Source of the DNA: Proteus faecis
GTDB lineage: Bacteria > Pseudomonadota > Gammaproteobacteria > Enterobacterales > Enterobacteriaceae
Assembly (NCBI RefSeq): GCF_003144395.1
Contig: NZ_PENZ01000037.1
Span: 40,266 to 104,265 of the forward strand
Length of the DNA: 64,000 nt
Direction: 5' to 3'
Shown here piece by piece: positions 28,708 through 35,530 of the stretch. Within the stretch, counting starts at the first letter, position 1, and each line of letters begins with the position of its first letter. The notes beneath the pieces were generated by a model. It saw only the letters and a program-made list of their open reading frames with translations. It was not told where the DNA came from and did not search any database. The position numbers were made by a program, and so were the translations under genes.

Positions 28708-29376
28708 TTATATTTTGATCTCTGATAAATCAGTAACTGCACCATAATCATTAATAACTTCCCAATTAATAGTGCCATGTAGCTCCTCGCTATTAATATC
28801 AAATGATTTTATTGAGTAAGGGGCAACATAAGAAACATCATCAACAGCCTTATTATTAAATTTGATCATTTGAAAATTAAAAAAGTAAGGTGTTGGGTTT
28901 TTTACATTTATTTTATTTCCCACTTTTGACCACTCTAACTTTTTCTGTTCTTCTACAAAATTGACATTTTTTAACTCTTTGGGTCTAAAAATTAACTTCA
29001 TCTGAGTTTTAAATGCGATTTGTAGAGAATTTTCTGTTCTCTCTGTCGCTGGAATTGTTTTAATATTTAACCAAAATAAAGATTCTCTATCACTGGGTAA
29101 ATTATTTTCAGTTAAAAAGATTCTTAATGTATTTGTATTACTACCATTTAATCTGAATAATGGTGGCGTTATAGTAAAGTTTGATTGTTTTTTTTCATTA
29201 ATATCATCAATCCAAGACTGAATTAAATAGGGAATATTATCCGGATTTTCGACACTAATACTGACGTCTTTTTTCCCTTCATCATAAATAACACGAGTAC
29301 CACCAATAACAACTCCCGCATTTGCGGTATTTAAAAAAATAAACAAAGAAATAAAAGAATAAATAATAGCCTTCAT
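28708..29376 (-). CDS. Periplasmic fimbrial chaperone (PapD family)
   Basis: 222-residue PapD-type chaperone that caps subunits in the periplasm. Signal peptide ...NTANA, first domain starting VVIGGTRVIYDEGKKDVSISVENPD (the lysine after the acidic stretch and the arginine anchor subunit C-termini), then SLFWLNIKTIPA and IAFKTQMKLIFRP, the standard F1-G1 strand wording. Located between the major subunit and the usher. Confidence 0.94.
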   Translation of the reverse strand: MKAIIYSFISLFIFLNTANAGVVIGGTRVIYDEGKKDVSISVENPDNIPYLIQSWIDDINEKKQSNFTITPPLFRLNGSNTNTLRIFLTENNLPSDRESLFWLNIKTIPATERTENSLQIAFKTQMKLIFRPKELKNVNFVEEQKKLEWSKVGNKINVKNPTPYFFNFQMIKFNNKAVDDVSYVAPYSIKSFDINSEELHGTINWEVINDYGAVTDLSEIKI

Positions 29377-29435
29377 ATCCCCACCATTAATTGAGTAAAA
29401 AGGTTCAAGTCCTTTTAAACCTTTTTATTTTTTAA

Positions 29436-29966
29436 TTAATTATAATTGATAGTAAATGTTGCATTACCATTTGCTAGACCTGCGGTTACTGTATCGGATT
29501 TAGCAATATAACGCGCACGGAAGTCCAAATTATTAACAACATTGGCCCCTGTTTTTAATGGATATTTTTTCGATTCAGTAAATAACGGAATAACTTTATT
29601 TGTATCATCTGTAATTTGAATACCAACACCTTTTGCTACATTGGCTTCGTTTTTCAAGGCAATTACAGTATTATCACCAGAATAATTATCTGCATCGAAT
29701 TTTACGGCAGCACTACTTGCTGTTGCAGGGCAATTAATTAGCTTAATTGTGAATTGTGTTGCCGAAGCCGTACTACCCGTAGTTGGTAATGCAGTTTTAG
29801 ATACTTTACCTAAATTCACTTTTAACGCATCAGAACCCGATGCGAGTTCACAAGCGTTATCTATAATTTCACCTGTAAAATCAATAGTGCCATCTTCAGC
29901 TAAAGCGTTATTAACTGCAAAAATAGAACCACTAGCAATGAATATTGCAAGTAAATTTTTCTTCAT
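29436..29966 (-). CDS. Major fimbrial subunit
   Basis: 176-residue pilin, first gene of the operon. Signal peptide MKKNLLAIFIASGSIFAVNNALA cleaved before EDGTIDF; cysteine pair C39 and C79; NVAKGVGIQI block and FTINYN at the C-terminus with penultimate Tyr. Alanine, threonine and glycine richness and first position fit the major structural subunit. AGAAAA lies before the start. It is preceded by a 645-base gap with a candidate MrpJ operator; no invertase gene or long inverted repeats typical of an invertible promoter are visible. Confidence 0.93.
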   Translation of the reverse strand: MKKNLLAIFIASGSIFAVNNALAEDGTIDFTGEIIDNACELASGSDALKVNLGKVSKTALPTTGSTASATQFTIKLINCPATASSAAVKFDADNYSGDNTVIALKNEANVAKGVGIQITDDTNKVIPLFTESKKYPLKTGANVVNNLDFRARYIAKSDTVTAGLANGNATFTINYN

Positions 29967-30611
29967 TTATTTTTCTCCAAAGAGTCATTATAAATATATT
30001 TATTAATATATTTATTAATATTATTTTAATATATTGATTAATTTTTTGATTGATGCATTTATCAAGTGAAAATCAGCAATTAACTCAATATATGAGTATT
30101 ATTATATTATTTTTTAGAATAAACAAGTTTTGGTTATAGCGGTATAATATATAAGAATAAAAAATAAAACAGGATTTAAATCTAGACAAACACTTTATTA
30201 GTTAATAATTAAAGCTTATTTTTAATTAATTGCATTATTCATATTTAGACACAATGTTGTTAAATCAAAATAAAATTAAAATGCTACTTTTAATAGTAAA
30301 TAGATTTTTTATCTCATTTTATAACTCATATCGTGTAAACCAAATAAACAATCAATCTCTATTTTCACTCCTTTACATCAATTTATCACTTTAAAGAGTT
30401 AATATGTATTTTTTATGAATGTTCATTTAAATTATTAATTGAAAAACAAGCATAAAAAGGATAGGAAATATTGCATATAAAATATATGATTTTGTTTTTC
30501 ATTTTTATATATAAAAAAGAACAAGGTTTCCCTTGCTATGATTTAGTATCGGCGTTTTTTAGATATCTTTATAGAATATTAATATTTTTTAAGAATCATT
30601 TCTTATTAATC
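29967..30611. other. Promoter region of the fimbrial operon
   Basis: 645 very AT-rich bases. It contains tandem TATTTATTAATA units at about 29997-30020 and a palindromic site at 30083-30097 described separately. I found no pair of long inverted repeats flanking a promoter, so phase variation by inversion as in mrp is not supported here. Confidence 0.5.
30083..30097. promoter_or_regulatory. Candidate MrpJ-type operator upstream of the fimbrial operon
   Basis: ACTCAATATATGAGT fits the pattern ACnC-N7-GnGT that I recall as the proposed MrpJ binding motif, and is a palindrome. It lies 117 bases before the major subunit start. The operon itself encodes two MrpJ-type proteins, so autoregulation is plausible. 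Confidence 0.45.
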
Positions 30612-31187
30612 TTAATCTGCGACATTCGTATCTGGCCTATAAAAGCCAATATTATAAACTTCTAATTTCGGTGATTTTTCAGAATTAAGTTCAAAATTAA
30701 ATATCGTTATTGTGCTTGGTGTTGCGGGTAATAAAAATTCAGGTGACAGATTTAAAAATACTTTGCAAGTTGCACGAATAACACCACTATGTACAACTGC
30801 TAATAAATCACTGTCTTCTTTATTTACCCACCCTTGTAATGTAGCACCAATGCGATCGCAAAAATCAAACCAATTTTCACCTTTAGGTTGTGTATATGTT
30901 CCTACTCGCCAATTTTTGTATTTATCTGCATGATGCCTAATGAGTTCTAGTTTTCGCTGTCCTATCCATTCTCCCATATTTAACTCACGTAATAACGGCT
31001 CTTTAACGGCTTCAGAATGACCAACAATTTCTGCTATTTGTACTGTTCGACCTAAATCTGACGTAATAATCCTCACGGGTGATAACAATTTAATACTCTC
31101 TTTTATCGCCATTACTTGGTTAATACCTTTTGGTGATAAACAAGAATTTGCATGTCCTTATAAACGTTCAAGCTCAAATTTTAACGA
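30612..31187 (-). pseudogene. Histidine phosphatase superfamily gene, N-terminus decayed
   Basis: An open frame of 166 residues from 31112 has phosphoglycerate-mutase-like landmarks: ITSDLGRTVQIAEI, LRELNMGEWIG, and AVVHSGVIRATCKVF with the second catalytic histidine. The family's RHG motif with the phosphorylated His is missing. Upstream in the same frame the sequence continues with homology-like text (GHANSCLSPKGINQV), but an in-frame TAA at 31158-31160 interrupts it where a Gln usually stands, and before that only a garbled remnant (SLKFELERL) is left where the RHG motif should be. It is therefore most likely a broken gene rather than a short active enzyme. It lies alone between the fimbrial operon and the VanW gene. 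Confidence 0.7.
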
Positions 31188-31324
31188 AAAATATCAATAA
31201 ATAAATTTATTGATCAAATTATTATCCCTATTATTTTAAGGATATCAGCGTATCAATATTATCATTAAATCGTTATCATACTCTCGTTTACTTCTTTCTA
31301 TTCTCTATTGTTTAAAAGGATTTT

Positions 31325-32149
31325 ATGCGTAGAACACTCTCATCTTATCACCCTATTCTTTATACCTTGAGAGTGGCACAACGTCGTTTATTTCGTTCCC
31401 TTAGTTGGCGATTTTCAGGTCGAAAATACAGCAGAGATGTTCAACCAGAACAACGACTTTCTTATCGTTACCTAAAACACACTTCTAAATTAATTAGTCG
31501 CCGTGGCGAAAGTGATATTCAATTACAATACAATAAGATAACGAATCTTAAATTAGTTGAAAAAGCGTTAGATGGTATCGTGATAAAACCTGGAGAGTAT
31601 TTCTCTTTTTGTTATTTAGTTGGTAAACCTAGCTATAAACGAGGTTTTATTGATGGTATGCAACTCTCATATGGTGAAGCAAGAAAAGGTGTAGGCGGTG
31701 GAATTTGTCAGGCCAGTAATTTAATACATTGGTTAGCACTACACTCTGAATTAAAAGTAATTGAAAAGGCAAACCATAGTTTTGATCCCTTTCCTGATGA
31801 AGGTAGAGTACTTCCTTTTGGCTCAGGAGCCGCTATTTTTTATAACTACGTAGATTTAGTCTTATATAATCCAACACCTTATAATTACCAAATTAGATTA
31901 CATGTCGCTGAACATCAATTAGAAGGAGAACTTCTTTGCAGTGAAGCAAGAAAATATCGTTATCATATTTATGAAAAATCATCCTCTTTTATCAAAAAGG
32001 GAGAACATGTATATCGTTGTAATGAAATTTGGCGAGATATTTACACTAAGAACAATGTGGGCGCCTTCCCTCAATTAATTACATCAGAATTGCTTTATAA
32101 AAACAGTGTAGTTGTGAAATATGATATTTCAGATGAACAATTAAATTAA
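31325..32149 (+). CDS. VanW family protein
   Basis: 274 residues with a VanW domain: ISRRGESDIQLQYNKITNLKLVEKALDGIVIKPGEYFSF (about 58-97), then GEARKGVGGGICQASNLIHWL with the conserved GGGICQ. VanW occurs in some glycopeptide-resistance clusters, but its biochemical role is not known and most members are unrelated to resistance; no vanA/H/X genes are near. No signal peptide or membrane span is evident. AAAGGA stands before the ATG. Single gene, upstream of the Dyp peroxidase on the same strand but 145 bases away. Confidence 0.85.
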   Translation: MRRTLSSYHPILYTLRVAQRRLFRSLSWRFSGRKYSRDVQPEQRLSYRYLKHTSKLISRRGESDIQLQYNKITNLKLVEKALDGIVIKPGEYFSFCYLVGKPSYKRGFIDGMQLSYGEARKGVGGGICQASNLIHWLALHSELKVIEKANHSFDPFPDEGRVLPFGSGAAIFYNYVDLVLYNPTPYNYQIRLHVAEHQLEGELLCSEARKYRYHIYEKSSSFIKKGEHVYRCNEIWRDIYTKNNVGAFPQLITSELLYKNSVVVKYDISDEQLN

Positions 32150-32294
32150 TACATCTCATTAACATACTAAAATAGAGATAAAACCCGCCCCCTCTCTTTG
32201 TAATAAATAGGGTTTTGGTGTAAAACTAAAAAACAATATTTTGTAAATATGACTTAATTACCATTCATCTATTATTCGTCATTTAGGGATCACT

Positions 32295-33224
32295 ATGAAA
32301 TACCAAGATGTTACGAAATCACCCTGTGAAAATGCTTATTTTTTAGTTTTTAACCTCAACTACTCACCTGAAAACCGCGATATTCTAATCGATTTTTGTA
32401 ATAATTTTTCTGGACTAATACGTAGTATGAGAACTCGTTTTCCTGAATTGGAAACAAGTTGTGTTATGGGATTCGGTGCAAATGCATGGACGACGTTATT
32501 TCCCAATCAACCAAAACCCAAAGAACTAAATACTTTTAAAGAAATTAAAGGTAACACATATACTGCGGTTTCTACTCCGGGCGATCTTTTTTTCCATATT
32601 CGAGCTCTCAAAGTTTCAGCCTGTTACGAATTAGCGTCTATTATCAGCCAAAAGCTAAAGAATATTGTTATGCCGGTTGATGAAGTTCATGGATTTAGAT
32701 ATTTTGACGGACGTTCTATTATTGGTTTTGTCGATGGAACTGAAAACCCAGAGTATGAAGATGAGCGTGCTTCTTATGCCGTTATCGGCGATGAAGATCC
32801 TGAATTTACAGGTGGTAGTTATGCCTTTGTACAAAAATATATTCACGATATGGAAGCATGGGAAAAACAGCCTGTTATCGAACAAGAGAAAGTCATTGGT
32901 AGACATAAATTTAATGATGTGGAGTTAACTGATGAAGAAAAAGAGCCCGGCTCACATAATGTTGTAACCAATATCCAAGATGAGAACGGTGAAGATTTAA
33001 AAATAGTCAGAGCCAACATGCCTTTTTCCAATCCATCAAAAAATGAATATGGCACTTACTTTATTGGTTATGCACGTTATTTTTCAACAACTAACCGAAT
33101 GTTAGAAAATATGTTTGCAGGTACACCTGAAGGTCATACAGATAAATTACTTAAATTCAGTACCCCTGTAACAGGTACATTATTCTTTGTTCCATCGCCT
33201 GAATTTCTAGATGATATAGCGTAA
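32295..33224 (+). CDS. Dyp-type heme peroxidase (YfeX-like)
   Basis: 309-residue cytosolic Dyp peroxidase. The distal motif GFVDGTENP (near residue 150) carries the catalytic Asp; the proximal heme ligand is the His of GSHNVVTNI (near 224); the arginine-containing block IVRANMPFSNP also fits. No Tat signal, as in the E. coli YfeX group rather than EfeB. Members oxidise porphyrinogens or dyes with peroxide; the physiological substrate is unsettled. AGGGA lies about nine bases before the ATG. A hairpin terminator follows. Confidence 0.92.
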   Translation: MKYQDVTKSPCENAYFLVFNLNYSPENRDILIDFCNNFSGLIRSMRTRFPELETSCVMGFGANAWTTLFPNQPKPKELNTFKEIKGNTYTAVSTPGDLFFHIRALKVSACYELASIISQKLKNIVMPVDEVHGFRYFDGRSIIGFVDGTENPEYEDERASYAVIGDEDPEFTGGSYAFVQKYIHDMEAWEKQPVIEQEKVIGRHKFNDVELTDEEKEPGSHNVVTNIQDENGEDLKIVRANMPFSNPSKNEYGTYFIGYARYFSTTNRMLENMFAGTPEGHTDKLLKFSTPVTGTLFFVPSPEFLDDIA

Positions 33225-33233
33225 TTTATTACA

Positions 33234-33268
33234 AGTAGATATATAGGCTTGCTACTTATATATCTACT
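33234..33268. terminator. Bidirectional terminator between Dyp peroxidase and lipoprotein genes
   Basis: AGTAGATATATA pairs with TATATATCTACT across an 11-base loop, followed on the plus strand by ATATTACTTTTT. It lies in the convergent gap. Confidence 0.7.
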
Positions 33269-33304
33269 ATATTACTTTTTATAATGGCTTTTTATCGAGA
33301 ACAA

Positions 33305-33652
33305 TTATAAACCAAAAACATTAACGTAAAACTCTTTACCATCATCTGTGCTTTCAATGGTATAAGTAATCGGAATTGAATTTTTACCACCTTTACCTTC
33401 AAAAGAAAGTTCTGCAGCACATGAGTAAGTATCTCTTTTCTCATCATGTTCACGCGTACGTACGCTTTCTACTTTGATCTTAATTTGATCGATCACTGCT
33501 GCCATTTTTTGATCGCGCAATTCATCTTTTGTAATATCAATCACTAAATTTTTGGCTTCAGTGCTATTACAGTTAGGTGTTGCATCACTACATCCCACTA
33601 AAGGTAATGCTAATGCACCTAATAACGTTAATTTTAGAATTCGAGTTTTCAT
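33305..33652 (-). CDS. Small putative lipoprotein
   Basis: 115 residues from the ATG at 33652, which starts a clean lipoprotein signal peptide (MKTRILKLTLLGALALPLVGC) with lipobox LVGC; GGAAG stands upstream. A longer in-frame start at 33697 would bury the signal peptide and is less likely. The mature part is charged with two further Cys (NCNST, YSCAAEL) that may form a disulfide. I do not recognise the family. A similar arrangement is common for periplasm-facing anchored proteins of unknown role. Confidence 0.8.
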   Translation of the reverse strand: MKTRILKLTLLGALALPLVGCSDATPNCNSTEAKNLVIDITKDELRDQKMAAVIDQIKIKVESVRTREHDEKRDTYSCAAELSFEGKGGKNSIPITYTIESTDDGKEFYVNVFGL

Positions 33653-34025
33653 ATTGGTTATTTCTTCCTTGCTCACAAGATAAAATAAATTTTTCAATAT
33701 TTTACCTAATAATTAACTAGCAACAATATAGTGAGTGAACAGTCAGAATAAGATAACAATAGAAATTAATATTTTGGTATTAAGGTCATCATTAAGTAAA
33801 ACCTACAAACTTTAACTCCAATATTAATAGGCTTCGATTTCTTGTTTGTTAATTACACCAATGATGCATGGGTGTGTTAGCATTGAATATAACGCTATTT
33901 ATTGATTTCCCAGCAAAACCTACGATTTAACCTACACTTAATTAATCCTTTGATTTATAGGTAGTTATTTTTTATTTGATGTTTTTAGCAGCGAAGGAAA
34001 ATTTACCGACGGTTCTGATGAAGAA
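33653..34025. other. Gap upstream of fic with truncated fic 5' coding and a direct repeat
   Basis: The right third (33954-34025) is in frame with the Fic gene and reads like coding sequence (DVFSSEGKFTDGSDEEV) but has no ATG and ends at a TGA at 33951-33953. At 33929-33938 is AACCTACACT, repeated at 35417-35426. The left part holds only promoter-type AT-rich DNA for the lipoprotein gene. Confidence 0.6.
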
Positions 34026-34583
34026 GTGCTAGCTAATAAGCTAGGGCTTTCAAACGTTGATGATATCAATGATGCTGAGCTTGTCCTGTTAGAAAAACTG
34101 TATCACGTCATTTTTGAAGAACAATTCCCAACTGAGCAAATTACCGTATCACTTATTCAGCGTTGGCACCGCCAATGGTTAGGAAATGTTTACGAGTGGG
34201 CAGGTCAGTTACGTACGGTGAATATTAGCAAGGGTGGCTTTATGTTTGCCCCTGCGGGTCGTGTTGCAAAGTTACTTGCTCAATTTGAAAAAGAGTATCT
34301 AGCGAAGTACACACCTTGCACCAATATGAGCCGAGAACAAACCATAGAAGCTATTGCCACAGTGCATGTTGAGTTAATTCTGATACATCCATTTAGGGAG
34401 GGGAATGGGCGCTTATCGCGCTTACTTGCTGATGTGATGGCAGTACAAGCTGGTTTCCAGCCGTTAGACTATGAAAGTTGGACTCAACAGCCCGAACAGT
34501 ACATTGCAGCAATCCACGCAGGGTTAAATCTTAACTATGAACCCATCAAATATTGGGTTAATGAAGCCTTGAAAGCGAACTAA
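34026..34583 (+). CDS. Fic domain protein (AMPylation-type), 5' end probably lost
   Basis: Fic/Doc fold protein that would transfer a nucleotide (usually AMP) to a target hydroxyl. The catalytic motif HPFREGNGR is complete (121-129 counting from the GTG at 34026), with the flap-like stretch TVNISKGGFMFAP before it. The frame reads back coding-like text to 33954 but meets a stop without an ATG, so the true N-terminus seems missing and translation from the GTG is uncertain. No inhibitory alpha-helix motif is obvious in the protein. Its codon usage looks richer in GC than neighbouring genes. It ends overlapping a small opposite-strand ORF by 4 bases. Could be active, or a remnant of a toxin module. 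Confidence 0.75.
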   Translation: MLANKLGLSNVDDINDAELVLLEKLYHVIFEEQFPTEQITVSLIQRWHRQWLGNVYEWAGQLRTVNISKGGFMFAPAGRVAKLLAQFEKEYLAKYTPCTNMSREQTIEAIATVHVELILIHPFREGNGRLSRLLADVMAVQAGFQPLDYESWTQQPEQYIAAIHAGLNLNYEPIKYWVNEALKAN

Positions 34584-34744
34584 ATCGCAAGTTTCAAATG
34601 TCCAAACTTCTCACGCTTCGCTTTCATTTCTTCTTCAAGGCGACGAGACTCCTGCCCTGTTTCAATAGCTGTAGAGGTTGCTACCGAGCGAATAAGTTGA
34701 GTACGAGTTGGTCTTGTTGCTTGAATTAATTCGTTCTTTTTCAT
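34580..34744 (-). CDS. 54-residue ORF tail-to-tail with fic, candidate antitoxin-like partner
   Basis: The minus strand encodes MKKNELIQATRPTRTQLI... to ...EKFGHLKLAI, 54 residues, with GTGAG about nine bases before the ATG. Charged, helical, no membrane segment. It contains STAIET at 24-29, close to but not matching the class I Fic-inhibitor motif (S/T)xxxE(G/N) (Thr replaces Gly/Asn). Known class I antitoxins (VbhA, YhfG) are of this size but are encoded upstream of fic on the same strand. Its stop codon overlaps that of fic by 4 bases. Coding is likely, function is a guess. Confidence 0.55.
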   Translation of the reverse strand: MKKNELIQATRPTRTQLIRSVATSTAIETGQESRRLEEEMKAKREKFGHLKLAI

Positions 34745-34853
34745 AGTAGTCTCACTTCAAACTGACGATAGTGCATTTTATCATCGTTGTTTTATATGGC
34801 AACATAGATCACTTTCTAATCAAAATCTTACAGCACAACGTTATTTCGTTTCC

Positions 34854-34932
34854 GTCTGCTCTGAGCGAAGAGCAGACATTAATGCCACGCTCTCCGGAAT
34901 TCAGGGAGCGAAGCGAGTTGAATTTCCGAGTG
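34854..34932. repeat. Cluster of inverted repeats in the island scar
   Basis: First hairpin GTCTGCTCT-GAGCGA-AGAGCAGAC (34854-34877, perfect 9 bp). Second nested structure from about 34893 to 34932, where CTCCGGAATTCA pairs with TGAATTTCCGAG around GGGAGCGAAGCGAGT. GC-rich and unlike the surrounding AT-rich DNA. Such repeats occur at the borders of mobile elements, but I cannot assign a family. Confidence 0.6.
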
Positions 34933-34944
34933 AGGTGTTTTATG

Positions 34945-35418
34945 TTACGCACAATTATCTACCAGAAGATAGAAAATTAAAAGTAAAGAGCCTCTTTGTC
35001 CCGGGGAAAGCTGTTCTATATGAGCATCTTGAAACATCAGAGTGTATCTGGGTTTCAGATACGCCAAGTCGTATAAAAAGTCATAAACTTCACTTGCTGA
35101 ACGTCCTTTACGTAATATCGACTCGATACCGACGGCTCCACTCGAGGACTTTTCCAGCTTATCATGTAATTCGGATAGAAAATTAAGCAAAGACTTTTTA
35201 TTGTTCAGGTCATACTTGTCTTTTAAATCTTTTAGCTCAGTGACAGGGCATCGGCCTAATTGACGTAACTGTTTCAACTCTTGTAACTTAACTCTCGCTT
35301 CACTTAATGAAGTTTGAGGAAAATTACCGATCTTTAGTATAAGATAATTAAAGGTTTTTAGTGAAAAATATAGGTTGTTAGTTTTATTATGCCCATTATC
35401 TCGTTTCAGCAATAGCAA
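34945..35418 (-). pseudogene. Chimeric remnant: integrase N-terminal piece joined to SMC-like ATPase piece
   Basis: A 157-residue frame with only a TTG at its upstream edge. Residues about 25-63 (ILKIGNFPQTSLSEARVKLQ...LGRCPVTELK) look like the arm-binding N-terminal domain of P4-type tyrosine integrases. Residues about 74-154 (LHDKLEKSSSG..., YLKPRYTLMFQD, LSPGQRGSLLLIFYLLVD) look like the region around the ABC/SMC signature motif (LSPGQRG) of a large AAA/SMC-type ATPase of the kind found in defence islands. The ATPase breaks off before the Walker B/D-loop (normally IDQPE). Two unrelated gene fragments fused by deletion, hence a pseudogene. Confidence 0.65.
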
Positions 35419-35530
35419 CCTACACTGACATAGGGGATTCTGTGATATTTTATAAGATATAATGCGATCTTATGAGACAATAAAAAAACATAGAATCAAG
35501 TTAATTCAATAAGTTAATATAGATAACCCA

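Noticed and set aside
29997..30020. Tandem TATTTATTAATA units as an invertible or phase-variable element
   Set aside because: They are direct, short and AT-only; no matching inverted partner and no recombinase gene nearby.
31255..31280. Possible Fur box upstream of the VanW gene
   Set aside because: TTATCATTAAATCGTTATC has one good half only; the other half does not match the 19-base consensus.
34771..35186. Two plus-strand ORFs (about 34771-34980 and 34935-35186) in the island scar
   Set aside because: They lie over the hairpins and antisense to the integrase/ATPase fragment, have no recognisable motifs and no good ribosome binding site. They look like chance frames.
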